Shown here piece after piece: positions 9,250-19,154 of a DNA stretch of 64,000 nt. Source of the DNA: Verrucomicrobiia bacterium (GTDB taxonomy: Bacteria; Verrucomicrobiota; Verrucomicrobiia; Verrucomicrobiales; DEV007); contig JAUICH010000011.1 in the NCBI GenBank assembly GCA_030427505.1, positions 114,673 through 178,672 of the forward strand. The letters are read 5' to 3'. The position numbers were made by a program, and so were the translations under genes. Position 1 is the stretch's first letter. Each line of letters opens with the position of its first letter. Below the pieces are notes generated by a model, which saw nothing but the letters and a program-made list of their open reading frames with translations, ran no database searches and had not been told where the DNA came from.

Positions 9250-10431
9250 ATGAAATCCCGACGAATCTCTTTCGCCGCCGGGGGCGCGTGCTTGGCTTGC
9301 GCCCTGACCCTGACATTTTTTCCTCACTCAGCCCGCGGGCTGGAATTTCCTGAGGTCACTCCGGAATCTCAGGGGCTGCGGTCCGAGAACCTGCGCCAGC
9401 TCTCGGAGTACGTGCGCACCGAGCAGCTCGATGTCCGGGCCATGATCGTCCTGCGGCACGGAAACCTCGTCTTGGAATGGTACTCCGGTGGCGTCACCCG
9501 GGACCACAATCACAACGTCTATTCCATTACCAAAAGCATGACGGCCACCCTGACAGGTCTGGCTCTGGAAGACGGATCGCTGAAAAACGTGGACATGACG
9601 CTCGCGGAACTCTTCCCCAAGTCTTCAGGTTTGAAAGACGATCCGGTGAAAGCCGGCATCACCCTGGAAGACCTCCTGACCATGCGCAGCGGCCTGCCCT
9701 GCTCCCGGTCCAATCGCACCACGGGCCCTGAAAGGGAACTTTTCGACCGTCTCCAGGCTGAAGCGGACCGCACGGCCGTGGTCCTGGACGAACTGTCCAT
9801 GGTCTCGGCACCGGGCGGCAAGTTCGTGTACGGCAACATCGAACCCGCGCTGGTCCTGGCCGCCATTGAAGATCAAAGCGGCCAGTACGCCCTCGACTAT
9901 GCGAAAGAGAAACTGTTCGACCCTCTTGACTTCGAAAACGCGGACTGGATTTTCGCCGACCGCGCGCGGCGGGTGCCCGGCGGGTACGGGCTCCGGCTTC
10001 GGGCCATCGACCTGGCGAAGCTGGGCCAGCTCTACCTCCAGGGAGGCCAGTGGGACGGGCGCCAGATTCTTCCCAAAGCCTGGGTCCAGGCTTCCACCCA
10101 AGACCACACCGGCACCGGCTACGGTTACTTCTGGTGGATAGACAAGACCACCCAGAGCTATTCCGCCAAGGGGGTGCGTGGCCAGCGGCTGGAGATCTAT
10201 CCCGAACTGGACCTCGTCTTTGCCCTCACTTCTGACCTGCCTCCGGAAAAGGTGGCCGCGATAACCAAGATCATCAGTCAAAACTACATTCTTAAGGCCG
10301 TCGCCTCGCCGGACGCCCTGCCTGAAGACCGCGACGAACTCAAGAAATTGGAAGACGAGCTGGAACTGGCTCGAGACTACGAACCCGCCTCACGGAAGGG
10401 CCTTCCGGATTTCCGGTTGCCGGAGCGTTGA
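9250..10431 (+). CDS. serine hydrolase (class C beta-lactamase-like)
   Basis: The product has 393 aa from the ATG at 9250. An earlier in-frame ATG at 9226 is less likely because a good Shine-Dalgarno run (AGGGGAG at 9231-9237) lies between them and serves the second start. Residues 1-30 are a signal peptide. The penicillin-binding/beta-lactamase fold carries the catalytic S92-I-T-K95 and the Y194-G-N196 motif, with a later GYGYFWW segment near the third motif region (a KTG equivalent is not clear). Proteins of this type include esterases and D-amino-acid peptidases as well as beta-lactamases, so drug resistance should not be inferred. The Glu/Asp/Lys-rich C-terminal tail (residues about 350-393) looks helical. 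Confidence 0.88.
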   Translation: MKSRRISFAAGGACLACALTLTFFPHSARGLEFPEVTPESQGLRSENLRQLSEYVRTEQLDVRAMIVLRHGNLVLEWYSGGVTRDHNHNVYSITKSMTATLTGLALEDGSLKNVDMTLAELFPKSSGLKDDPVKAGITLEDLLTMRSGLPCSRSNRTTGPERELFDRLQAEADRTAVVLDELSMVSAPGGKFVYGNIEPALVLAAIEDQSGQYALDYAKEKLFDPLDFENADWIFADRARRVPGGYGLRLRAIDLAKLGQLYLQGGQWDGRQILPKAWVQASTQDHTGTGYGYFWWIDKTTQSYSAKGVRGQRLEIYPELDLVFALTSDLPPEKVAAITKIISQNYILKAVASPDALPEDRDELKKLEDELELARDYEPASRKGLPDFRLPER

Positions 10432-10461
10432 CAGGTCTCACTAACAGTCCTCCCATGACAC

Positions 10462-10845
10462 ATGGATCTCGTACCTCTCCTGTTCGTTTCAAACTTGGAG
10501 GGTTCCATCGCTTTCTACCGGGAGAAGCTGGCCTTCGAAGTGACGCAGAAAGCGGTGAACCAGAGTGGTTCCGTCTTCTGGTGCCGGATCTCCCGGGACG
10601 GGTGCTCCCTCATGCTGGAGCAGGAAGACCCCGAAGAAGATGGCCCTTTGGATCACCGCGGTCAGGGGGTTCATTTCTATTTCATCTGCGAAGACGCGGA
10701 CAAGAAGTACGCCGAGATGGTAGCGAACGGTCTCAATCTGCCCGCCCCGCGGAACGCCTACTACGGGATGCGGCAAGTCGAGCTGACGGACCCCGATGGC
10801 TACCGGCTTTGTTTTGAAAGCCCGCTTCCCAAGTCACCGGAATAA
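10462..10845 (+). CDS. VOC family (glyoxalase/bleomycin-resistance-like) protein
   Basis: The product has 127 aa, the normal length for a single vicinal-oxygen-chelate protein. It shows both beta-alpha-beta-beta-beta modules. The first is VPLLFVSNLEGSIAFYREKLAF, ending CSLMLEQEDP. The second is GVHFYFICEDADKKYAEM, ending RQVELTDPDGYRLCFESP. The terminal E in the last strand and an H near GQGVHFYF are in positions used for metal binding in this fold. It lies 30 bp after the serine hydrolase and converges on the long minus-strand gene set. No export signal is present. The family includes glyoxalases, dioxygenases and drug-binding proteins, and the sequence does not decide between them. Confidence 0.87.
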   Translation: MDLVPLLFVSNLEGSIAFYREKLAFEVTQKAVNQSGSVFWCRISRDGCSLMLEQEDPEEDGPLDHRGQGVHFYFICEDADKKYAEMVANGLNLPAPRNAYYGMRQVELTDPDGYRLCFESPLPKSPE

Positions 10846-10866
10846 CATCCCAAGGTATATCGGGAC

Positions 10867-13800
10867 TCACGGCTCGGCCCCTTGCCGGAGAAGGATTTGC
10901 CGGGCCGCCTCCTCTGGATCGAAGGCGTCGCTCTCGTCACTCCCGTCGCTTTCATGGATCAGCACGGCGTAGCGAAGGCGGAACCGCTCTCCCCGTTTCA
11001 CGGTGGTGGTAGTGTAGGGCTCGCGCCGTTCCTTCGGCTGTTTCGGAAACGGGTTGGCGACCAGCACGCCGTAGTCCCGGCTGTGCGCCCAACTGGCGCG
11101 GGGGTTCTCAGGATGAGGAACGATGAGGAGCCCCACCTCCTTACCACTGACTTTTCCCGCGTAGTCGATCCAACGGAACTCTTTGCCCCAGATTCCAGCT
11201 TCGTTCCTCTCGCCCCGGTCGTTCAGAATGCGCCCGTTTCCGCCCTTCACCCGAATGGGCGAGGCCACCCGGATGGCCAGGCCGCTTTCTTCCTGGTCTC
11301 CAAAGGCGAACTCATGATCGTCGCTGTAAAAGGTGGCGTCCATGCTCAGCAAGATGTTGTTGGCTCCAAAACGCTCGAACCGATAGACGGTGTCTTCCGT
11401 GCACACCCGTTCCTCACCGGATTCGTTCAGGTAGTGATTCCGGACGGTGAAGGTGGCCGCGCCTTCGCCCGTTTCTTCTTCAAGATAGCTGTCAAACTCC
11501 ACCTTGGACTTCAGTCGCCAGTAGTCATTTCCATCAATCCAGCCAAAGCCCATCCACAGACCGGGGTGCATGTCAGGGTGAATGATCCCGCCCTCGCCCT
11601 TATATCCGGGGTCGATGTCTTCGGGTTTCCGGGGCGGAAAGTTCCGCGTCACCGGCAGGCCGGAGACTGTCCGCAGATTCACGAAGGCTCGCCGGCCCAA
11701 CGCCTTCCCGTCCGCTAACCAGGTGGCGATGGGTCTTCCATCCAACAGAATCTCCAAACCGTTCTCAGCCTTCCGGAAAACGAATCCTCCCCGGTTCTTC
11801 AAGAGATAAGCCGTCAGATCGGCGACCTGACCGGCGTCCATCGTGTAACCAAATCCCGCGGGCATGGCGGAAACCCGGGGCGACTCGCGAGACGCCACCT
11901 CCGCGAGCGGAACTGTCCGCTTTACCCCTCCCAGCATGCCCAACGTGACGGCCTGAGCCGACTCCTCCAACACAATCCCGGATGCGATCTCTCCACTCTT
12001 CAAGGTAAACACCTGCAGGCTGAAACCTTCCGTAATGGTAGCGCTTGGGTCCAGGATGGACTCCACAATCGTGCGGGCATCGGCCCGGGAACCCAGCTCC
12101 GATAGGTCCGGCGCAAACACATTGCCGCGCCCTTCCAGCCGGTGGCACAGGTAGCAACCCGCGCCGCGCTCGTGCAGAAACAGGTCTCGCCCCCGGCCGG
12201 GATCGGCCACCCGCTCCCGGTTTTCTCCGTTCAGAATCGAAAGCACGGACTCTACCGTCGCGGGCTTCTCGCCGGGATGAAGCAGCGTGCCTCTTTCAAA
12301 AGCCACCAGGTAGTTCCCCTTTCCGCCACGCTGACCGTCGTCCGTGTTTCCGCCCAGAACGGCTACTCCCGCTGGAAATGCCTCTGCGTAGAGGCGCAGT
12401 TTCGCCGGGTCGTCCGCTGTCAGGACTTCGCCTGTCTCTTGAAAGCCCTCGTCTTCTCCCACCCCCATCCAGGCCGGCGGCGCGGGCTGCCGGGCATCAA
12501 GGCCGATGTGAATCGTCACGGGATCGTCCAGTGTCAGTATCAGCCGGTCATGGCCCTGGGAGTCATCATTGTCATTGGCCATCCGCAGGTAGGGCAGACC
12601 CTCCATCGAGTCCGGCACTTCCCGGATGCGGTAGTCCCGGTCCGCATAGACGAGTTCCCCTGGACGCAGTCCGGCCCAATTCATGAGGTAATCTCTATTC
12701 GCGGATTCCTTGAACACATGCACGAAGGGGTGCGGTTGGTAAGGCGGGGTCCGGTCCCGGTGGTACCCCCCCTCCACCACCGGCCCCAATGCGCTGCCAT
12801 CCTTCAACACCGCGGCCCGCAACCGGGTGCCGTCTTCAATCCGGATCGGCTTCTTAAACTGGGGGGAGTTCCGCACCGGCGGGCTGCCGTCCAGCGTGTA
12901 GTGAATGCGCGCCCCTTTCAGCGGCGTGGAAAGAGTGACCTCCACCACATCCCCCTGAAACAGTCCGGGCGGTGGCGCGACCGTCAGCAGCGGCTCCACC
13001 CCAAAGCCAGACTTCTCCAGCCACTCCTCCGCCAGGGCCGCTACCGTCGAGTCAGCATCACGGGCCAGTGGCCGCACATCCTCCTCTTTCAAGAGCCCAT
13101 CCTCCAACAACCCTAACAAAGCCGCCAACCGCGCTCCGGGACGCTTGTCCGCCAATAAGGCACGCCGCTCTGGTTCTTCCAGAAGATCGCGCATGACATT
13201 CCAAAGGGCAAAAAAGGCCAAGCGGTCGCTTTCGATGGCAGCCGTTTGAACAATCGGCTTCGCATGCTCCTTCGCTCCCGCTTCCCGAACCGCCAAAGCG
13301 GCGGCAAGACGCAGGCGGGCTTCTGGATCACCTAACAATAACGCCACTTCCTCCGGCAATGGCTCCCCTTTCCGGCTCGCTCGAAAGGCAGCAATCCGCG
13401 CCGCCTGGAGCCGCTGACTCAGAGGGCGGTCAGGCGCCAGCTCCCCCACCAAGAATATCGCGATAGCTTCCGGTGAAGAATCTCCGCGACCGATGGCCCA
13501 CATCAGCCAGGTCCGTTGCCGTTCGGTCAGCCGCGATGCTTCGTTCTTTTTCCAGAGAGCAATCCAGGCGGACGCTTCGTCCCGCCGCACCATTTCTTCC
13601 TGAGCCACAACGCGGCGAGCCTCCAGCGGACTTCCCAAGTCTGCTATCAAATCCTCCAGGCTCTTCTCTTCCAGAGACGAGGGCTCTGCAATACTCAAGA
13701 ATGTAGACTGGCCTTTTCCGGCAAACCGGAAGATCCGGCCCGCGTTGTTCTGCTTTCCGTCCTCTCCCGTGGCCAGGCCATATTCCCGGCCCCAACTGGC

Positions 13801-14991
13801 GATGTAGAGAGCTCCCTCCGGACCGATGGCGGAGTCGGTGGGATCGAACAGAATTCCGCTGCTTCCCTGCATGGCCCGCCCGCCGCCGGCGGAAGCCAGC
13901 ACCTCGAAGTCTTCCACCGACCGCACGCCCTCCGGTCTCATCAGGGCGCCGTCCCAGCTGGGCCGGTAAACGTAGACGAGCCGCCGGAGCCAGTCATTCA
14001 CCAGGAACGCGCCCCGGAAGCGTTCCGGAAGCGCCGCGTCATCGTACCACACCACTCCGGTGCCCGAGCCTTCGAACAGCGGCCCGCTGGCGGGCACGGT
14101 GGGGAGGTGACCGTCCCCTTTCCAGTCAAAGCTCCAAGCGTGACCCCAACCAAAGTGCGCCCCGAAAAAGGGCGCGAAGAATTTGTCGCCCTGCGTCTGG
14201 TCGTTGTCCGTGCCGAGGAACTGAAAGTGGTCGTCATACGCCATGTCCCAGGGGTTCCGGTTTCCCCGGGAGACGATCTCCAGGTTCGTGCCGCCGGGAT
14301 CGCAACGCAGCACGCCACCCTGGCGGCCCCAGTCGTCGCGCGGATCATGGTAACTTTTCTGATAAGCTCCTTTTTGAAACGTCACCGGCGCCGGGAGGTC
14401 CGGCGCGCCCTCGGGAGAAGGAATGTCCCACAGCTCCCGGAACGGCAACGGGGCGAGAGCATCCAGGGTATTCAGCCCCTTGGAATTGCCCTTGGAAAAG
14501 TAGAGCCGCCCATCCGGACCGAAGGTCAAGCCGTGCAGGCCATGTTCCAGGTTACCCAGGCCGGTGTAAAGACGCACGTATTCATCCGCCACATCGTCTC
14601 CATCCAGATCTCGAACCACGGTGAGGTCCGGAGCATTGGCCACGTAGAGATCGCGGCCTCTCCAGGCGAGGCCCTGAATGGTGTTGAAGCCTTCCGCGAA
14701 TGTCTGACGCCGGTCGGCCACGCCGTCTCGGTCGTCATCCAGCAGCAGGTCCACCCGGTCGCCCTCGGTCTCCGGTTGAGGGGTGCGGTACTGGGGCCCC
14801 TGCCCCACAAACAGGCGGCCCCGGGCATCGAAAGCCAGCGAACAGGGATTTCTTACCAGGGGTTCGCGGGCGAAGAGGGTGACCTCCACGTCCTCGGGAA
14901 CGAGGGGAAACTCTTCGCCCTCCTCTGCGCTGGCGGACATGGGAGCGGCAGCCAGAAAGACCGCCGCGACAACGTTCCAAATAGGTCTCAT
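10867..14991 (-). CDS. PVC-type haem-binding dehydrogenase-like protein fused to chitobiase-like, cytochrome c and DUF6807 domains
   Basis: The product has 1374 aa with a signal peptide at residues 1-22. Residues about 25-430 are the PVC-type membrane-bound dehydrogenase propeller (a soluble glucose dehydrogenase-like fold), rich in DxDxDGxxD loops such as DDDRDGVAD and DLDGDDVAD. Residues about 440-655 are HEAT-like repeats. About 675-745 resemble the chitobiase C-terminal domain (ARIHYTLDGSPP). About 750-900 form an extra beta-rich module. A cytochrome c domain follows with C946-x-x-C949-H950 and a Met-bearing VSAMPAG loop. Residues about 1085-1350 match DUF6807 (PmoA-like), with GGIIHPDMHPGLWMGFGWIDG. 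The final part is unusual for this family. It is the last gene of a minus-strand series, 145 bp after the next PVC-type gene. Predicted location: periplasm. Confidence 0.9.
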   Translation of the reverse strand: MRPIWNVVAAVFLAAAPMSASAEEGEEFPLVPEDVEVTLFAREPLVRNPCSLAFDARGRLFVGQGPQYRTPQPETEGDRVDLLLDDDRDGVADRRQTFAEGFNTIQGLAWRGRDLYVANAPDLTVVRDLDGDDVADEYVRLYTGLGNLEHGLHGLTFGPDGRLYFSKGNSKGLNTLDALAPLPFRELWDIPSPEGAPDLPAPVTFQKGAYQKSYHDPRDDWGRQGGVLRCDPGGTNLEIVSRGNRNPWDMAYDDHFQFLGTDNDQTQGDKFFAPFFGAHFGWGHAWSFDWKGDGHLPTVPASGPLFEGSGTGVVWYDDAALPERFRGAFLVNDWLRRLVYVYRPSWDGALMRPEGVRSVEDFEVLASAGGGRAMQGSSGILFDPTDSAIGPEGALYIASWGREYGLATGEDGKQNNAGRIFRFAGKGQSTFLSIAEPSSLEEKSLEDLIADLGSPLEARRVVAQEEMVRRDEASAWIALWKKNEASRLTERQRTWLMWAIGRGDSSPEAIAIFLVGELAPDRPLSQRLQAARIAAFRASRKGEPLPEEVALLLGDPEARLRLAAALAVREAGAKEHAKPIVQTAAIESDRLAFFALWNVMRDLLEEPERRALLADKRPGARLAALLGLLEDGLLKEEDVRPLARDADSTVAALAEEWLEKSGFGVEPLLTVAPPPGLFQGDVVEVTLSTPLKGARIHYTLDGSPPVRNSPQFKKPIRIEDGTRLRAAVLKDGSALGPVVEGGYHRDRTPPYQPHPFVHVFKESANRDYLMNWAGLRPGELVYADRDYRIREVPDSMEGLPYLRMANDNDDSQGHDRLILTLDDPVTIHIGLDARQPAPPAWMGVGEDEGFQETGEVLTADDPAKLRLYAEAFPAGVAVLGGNTDDGQRGGKGNYLVAFERGTLLHPGEKPATVESVLSILNGENRERVADPGRGRDLFLHERGAGCYLCHRLEGRGNVFAPDLSELGSRADARTIVESILDPSATITEGFSLQVFTLKSGEIASGIVLEESAQAVTLGMLGGVKRTVPLAEVASRESPRVSAMPAGFGYTMDAGQVADLTAYLLKNRGGFVFRKAENGLEILLDGRPIATWLADGKALGRRAFVNLRTVSGLPVTRNFPPRKPEDIDPGYKGEGGIIHPDMHPGLWMGFGWIDGNDYWRLKSKVEFDSYLEEETGEGAATFTVRNHYLNESGEERVCTEDTVYRFERFGANNILLSMDATFYSDDHEFAFGDQEESGLAIRVASPIRVKGGNGRILNDRGERNEAGIWGKEFRWIDYAGKVSGKEVGLLIVPHPENPRASWAHSRDYGVLVANPFPKQPKERREPYTTTTVKRGERFRLRYAVLIHESDGSDESDAFDPEEAARQILLRQGAEP

Positions 14992-15136
14992 AGGGGGGGG
15001 CTCCGGCCAGGACCGGAGTTCCCCATTCTTTCTGGAACACGGCGCCTCGTCGAGGCTGGAACCTCCAAACTCCCCAAGATTCCCTGGCCGGAAATCTGAG
15101 GAGTCTGGACTGTAAATCGACCGAACAGGGAATCCC

Positions 15137-18100
15137 CTAGCCCTTCAGCGAAGACAGGTAGGCCACCAGGTCGCGAATCTCCGTGGGCTTCAGCAGGGTT
15201 GCCATCGGTGGCATGGCGGACACTTTCTGGGACTGACGGTCTTTGATGTCCGCTTTCTTCACGGTGACCTTCTCGTCTGACGCGGGCGGCGTGATAACTA
15301 CCTCAGCATCCGTCTCCGAAGTGACCGTTCCGGCCACCATGGAGCCGTCGTTCTGCGTGATGATGGCCATCTCGAAGCCTTCGGCGATCTGGGCGCTGGG
15401 TTCGAGGAGCGATTGCAGGATGTCTTCCCGCTTCAAGCGCTTGCCCACTTCCGTGAGATCCGGGCCGGCATCGCCGCCGGTGCCCTTGATCTTGTGACAG
15501 CGCATGCACTGGGCCGCCTGGTGATCGGAAAAGATGGTCTTACCTTCGCTGGCCTTGCCGCCCTGGAGCGCCACGGCAAACTGCTCGGGAAGCGATTTGC
15601 CTTCCAGCGTGGCATTCCATTTCGTCAGGAGTTCCTGCAAGGCCGCGTTGTTTTCCTTGGAACGGGCGGCTTCCAAGACATCCAGCTGCACGGCGCCGGG
15701 AACTTTGCCTTCCAACAGTCGTTGCATCCAGTCCAGGATCAGCTCGTTCACTTCAGGCGCTTGAAGCTTAGCCAGATTCGCCAGGGCCAACTGGCGTTCC
15801 GCGGTGCTGCCGTTTTCCAGGGTCGTCCGCAGAATCGGCACGGCCTTGGCGGGGTCCAGGCTTCCCACGACGGAGGCGGCTTCCGCGCTCAGCTTGGCGT
15901 TCTTCGAAGCCATGGCGGCATCCACCGCGCTTTGAAGTTTGTCGCTCTTCACGGCGGCGAGATAGCGGAGCGCTTCCACCCGCACCTTCTCGGGATATTC
16001 ATTTCCGGCTACCCACGAGGCCAGATCCACACCCGGGTCTTCCACGCCTTGAAGCGCCGCCACGCGCAGGGCTTCCGCCTGGATGTCAGCATTGGAGGTA
16101 ACGAGGATGGTCTTCAGCCAGGGCTTCATGGCTTCGCCCACGTAGCTGGCGTCCCGGGGTTCGATGGGCCGGTAGTAGCCAAGCACGCGGTCGCGGGGAT
16201 TGGGCTCCGCCCAGTCTCCCAGCGCGGCCAGGGCTTCCTGGCGAATGACATCCAAGTTCTCCGGACGCGCCGCGATCTTCGCGAGCGCCTCGGCCCGGTC
16301 TTTCCCGCCGGTGCGGAAGTTGGCGTTTACCACCCGGCGCAGCAGGGACTCCAGGCCCACGCCGCCGATGGGGCTTTCCAGGCTGCCGTCTGGTTGCTTC
16401 CAGGCCACCGAGACGTGGGTGGTGTCCAGACCGGGGCAGGCCGAACGGGCCTCGATGTAATAGCGTTTCCCAGCTTCCAGGGTCACCGCCTTGGAGGTCT
16501 GCGTCTCTGACTTGTCCCATTCCTGCGCGTCCGTACCGCCGGACACAAAGGCGATCTTCTGGCGATCTTCAAACTTGTCATTGGGAGACAGGTAGAGCGC
16601 GGCTTCTTTATTGCCGGAGACATAGAAGGTGTATTCCCCGCTCTGGCGAGGCACCACGTAGCCCGCCAGCCGGGTGTAAATTGTCCCGGCTTCTTTGCGG
16701 AAGTATTGATCGTCCAGGGAAGTGAAGGCGTCCTTCTGGTTCATCTTCGGAGCGGACTTGAAGAGTCCCTCTGTCTCCAGCGCTTCCTGGCTGACCGGCT
16801 TTTCTTCGCCATACTGCTTGTATTGGCGCACCAGGCTCAGCCGGGGCGTGGGAGCGTCCGCCGCGTTCTCGATTTTCTCCTGGGCTTCATAGCGTGCCGC
16901 CAGATCCGCCAGGGCGGGCATGGCGCCGGTAATCGGCACGTCATTGATAGCCCGCGCCGCTTCCAGCACAATCAGACCATCTTCATCCTCCAGGAACTTG
17001 GCGATGCGTGGATCCTCCAGACGCCGGAGGGCCAGCAAATTGCCCATACGGGCCGAGCGGTTTTCGTCGTCCGCGTATTTCAGCAACGCGTCCGCGTCCC
17101 CCGTTCCCACCAGGGCCATGACGCCAGCGTGACGCAGATACACATCCCGGTCGCGATTTTCCCGCAGCATGGCCAAGGCAGGTTCGATGGCGTCCTTCAC
17201 GCCCAGCCGGCTCAGGCCAATGCCAGAGTAAAACCGAACCCGGGCGTTTTCGTCCGTCAGGTGTTCGATGAAAGCCTTCGCGGCGCCTTCGTAGCGGTTG
17301 TCACCCAGCACCTTGGCGGCCTGGGTGCGCACCTCGGCATCCGCGTCGCCTAACATTGGCAGCACCCGGCCCAGGACGGACGGCTCCTGCCTGGCCAGCA
17401 TGCCCAGGCCCCACAGGCCATGAAAGCGCTCCAGCCGATGTCCGGTCTGTTCCGCCGCCGCCAGGAAGAGGGGCTCCGCGGTCTTCAGATCTTTCGCCAG
17501 GGTAAACTGGGCGCGCAGACGCACCCGCATATCGGGATGGTGCAGCAGTTCCGCCAGCCGCTCCGGGGCCAGGCTGTCGAACCCGTTCTTAAATAGTTCC
17601 ACGGTTTCCTTGATGGCCGGGTTCTGGATGGCCTTCGGATCCTCCATCTTGTAGACGCGGCCCATGCGATCCATGCCCCAGCCCTGGACCATGTCCGCCA
17701 CATAGACGCGGCCGTCATAGCCGAAGTCCACATCCACCGCCAGGGTCTGGCCGATGAACTGGTGGTGGTCCACCAGGGTAAAGGTGGCGCCGTCCGGCTC
17801 CACGGCAAAGGACTGCACGCCGCTGCGGGCCCGCGCCCCGCCCCGGTAGTCGCAGAGGAAGAAGTGCTCGTCGTAACGCTCCGACAACCCTACTCCAGGA
17901 TAGTAAGCGAAGCCGGAAGGGCCGCTGTTAATGTGCGAGACCGGGGGCAGGATCCAGGCCGCCTGCCCAGGATGCTGCGGGTGCCAAAGCTTATCCATGT
18001 GCCAGGTGCCCCGCTCGTAGGGTTTGCCCATGGACTGGTAGGACATGTGCCAGCCGGTTTCCCCGCCTTCCACGCAATAAACCAGGCGCGCCGCGTCTCC

Positions 18101-19021
18101 AGCGTCGGAATTGTTGTCTCCGGCGAAAAGGTTGCCGTACTGGTCAAAGGCCAGCTCCTGCGGATTGCGAAGGCCATGGTGGAAAACTTCCAGGTTCGAG
18201 CCGTCAGGATCGCAACGAAAAACGGCGCCGCTGCCCGGCGAAACGTAGTGCTTCCCTTCAGGGGTTTCCAGGTTGTAACCGCGGTCGCCGATGGACCAAT
18301 AGAGTTTACCGTCCGGACCCCAGATCAGACCGTGCATGTCGTGACCGCGCAGGGCCACCCGCACGCCGAAGCCCGTGTGCAAGACTTTGCGTTCGTCCGA
18401 AACCCCATCGCCATCCTTGTCTTCCAGAAGCCAGAGATTCGGAATGCAGGTGTAGTACACTTTCCCGTCGCGAGCCAGCACCCCGGCGCCGGTGCCGTCC
18501 ATGGGGTCGTTGAAGCCTTCGGCAAACATGGTGACCTTGTCAGCGCGGCCATCGCCGTTGGTGTCTTCCAGCAGGCGGATGCGTTCGTCATATTTCCGGA
18601 AGTAGTCCATGCCGCCTTCGAACTTGGAGGACCACTTTTCGAAATAGGCCAGCCGGTCCGCCACGGTCTGGGCCGCCAGGTCGTCCAGCAGCCAGAATTC
18701 CTTGCCCCGGTTATCTTCCACCCCATAGCTCTGGCGGAAAGACTCGGCCACATACATGCGGCCCTGTTCGTCAAAGCAGAAAGCCACGGGCGTGTTCACG
18801 TCCGGTTCCGCGGCGAAGATGCTCACTTCCATCCCCTCGGGATAGGAGAGTGTCAGGATGGATTCTTCCGCGGACTTGGCGGCTTCCTCGCGGGACTGGA
18901 CACCGTGGCCGTCCGCGGGTTTGCCGCCGTCTTCTTCATTGACCGCCGGAGAGGTTACGGGAAGGGCCAACAGCCCCATGACTACCGCCGCGAACGCGGC
19001 AAGACCAGTGTAGTGACGCAT
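15137..19021 (-). CDS. PVC-type haem-binding protein with HEAT repeats, PA14 and cytochrome c domains
   Basis: The product has 1294 aa with a signal peptide ending about residue 27 (LLALPVTSPAVN). The first 470 residues form the dehydrogenase-like propeller (MEVSIFAAEPDVNTPVAF, DGKLYWSIGDRG, HGLRNPQELAFD). A long HEAT-repeat region follows. A PA14-like carbohydrate-binding segment (TIYTRLAGYVVPRQSGEYTF and YYIEARSA) interrupts it around residues 760-880, and more HEAT repeats come next. The C terminus is a class I cytochrome domain with C1172-x-x-C1175-H1176 and VSAMPPM, whose Met is the probable distal ligand, in the form typical of Verrucomicrobiota. Together with its downstream paralogue it probably acts in the periplasm as a sugar-oxidising redox protein, but neither substrate nor electron acceptor is visible. 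Confidence 0.91.
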   Translation of the reverse strand: MRHYTGLAAFAAVVMGLLALPVTSPAVNEEDGGKPADGHGVQSREEAAKSAEESILTLSYPEGMEVSIFAAEPDVNTPVAFCFDEQGRMYVAESFRQSYGVEDNRGKEFWLLDDLAAQTVADRLAYFEKWSSKFEGGMDYFRKYDERIRLLEDTNGDGRADKVTMFAEGFNDPMDGTGAGVLARDGKVYYTCIPNLWLLEDKDGDGVSDERKVLHTGFGVRVALRGHDMHGLIWGPDGKLYWSIGDRGYNLETPEGKHYVSPGSGAVFRCDPDGSNLEVFHHGLRNPQELAFDQYGNLFAGDNNSDAGDAARLVYCVEGGETGWHMSYQSMGKPYERGTWHMDKLWHPQHPGQAAWILPPVSHINSGPSGFAYYPGVGLSERYDEHFFLCDYRGGARARSGVQSFAVEPDGATFTLVDHHQFIGQTLAVDVDFGYDGRVYVADMVQGWGMDRMGRVYKMEDPKAIQNPAIKETVELFKNGFDSLAPERLAELLHHPDMRVRLRAQFTLAKDLKTAEPLFLAAAEQTGHRLERFHGLWGLGMLARQEPSVLGRVLPMLGDADAEVRTQAAKVLGDNRYEGAAKAFIEHLTDENARVRFYSGIGLSRLGVKDAIEPALAMLRENRDRDVYLRHAGVMALVGTGDADALLKYADDENRSARMGNLLALRRLEDPRIAKFLEDEDGLIVLEAARAINDVPITGAMPALADLAARYEAQEKIENAADAPTPRLSLVRQYKQYGEEKPVSQEALETEGLFKSAPKMNQKDAFTSLDDQYFRKEAGTIYTRLAGYVVPRQSGEYTFYVSGNKEAALYLSPNDKFEDRQKIAFVSGGTDAQEWDKSETQTSKAVTLEAGKRYYIEARSACPGLDTTHVSVAWKQPDGSLESPIGGVGLESLLRRVVNANFRTGGKDRAEALAKIAARPENLDVIRQEALAALGDWAEPNPRDRVLGYYRPIEPRDASYVGEAMKPWLKTILVTSNADIQAEALRVAALQGVEDPGVDLASWVAGNEYPEKVRVEALRYLAAVKSDKLQSAVDAAMASKNAKLSAEAASVVGSLDPAKAVPILRTTLENGSTAERQLALANLAKLQAPEVNELILDWMQRLLEGKVPGAVQLDVLEAARSKENNAALQELLTKWNATLEGKSLPEQFAVALQGGKASEGKTIFSDHQAAQCMRCHKIKGTGGDAGPDLTEVGKRLKREDILQSLLEPSAQIAEGFEMAIITQNDGSMVAGTVTSETDAEVVITPPASDEKVTVKKADIKDRQSQKVSAMPPMATLLKPTEIRDLVAYLSSLKG

Positions 19022-19077
19022 GAGATAGAGTTCTGGGTGGTTTGCAATAACCTTTGGACGCGCCGAGGACCCGCATC

Positions 19078-19096
19078 ATTGAGCAAAAAGCTCAAT
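19078..19096. promoter_or_regulatory. perfect 7-bp inverted repeat upstream of the PVC-type gene
   Basis: ATTGAGC at 19078-19084 and GCTCAAT at 19090-19096 are separated by AAAAA. It sits 57 bp upstream of the start of the 1294-aa gene, between that gene and the end of the PQQ-propeller gene. It has no following T-run on the minus strand, so an operator or a weak transcript hairpin is as likely as a terminator. Confidence 0.35.
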
Positions 19097-19154
19097 CGCA
19101 GACCTCGCAGCGGCCCGAGGCGATCCGGGAACTATACCGGAAAAACGGAAAAAG

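Noticed and set aside
9250..10431. Antibiotic-resistance beta-lactamase
   Set aside because: The fold is shared by esterases and peptidases; only S-x-x-K and Y-x-N are seen, which is not enough.
10462..10845. Bleomycin-resistance protein
   Set aside because: The VOC fold is shared with glyoxalases and dioxygenases and no drug-specific feature is visible.
13516..15099. A 527-aa plus-strand open frame, and a 470-aa one at 17762-19174
   Set aside because: Both are antisense to the PVC-type giants, with no recognisable domain; codon-phase shadows.
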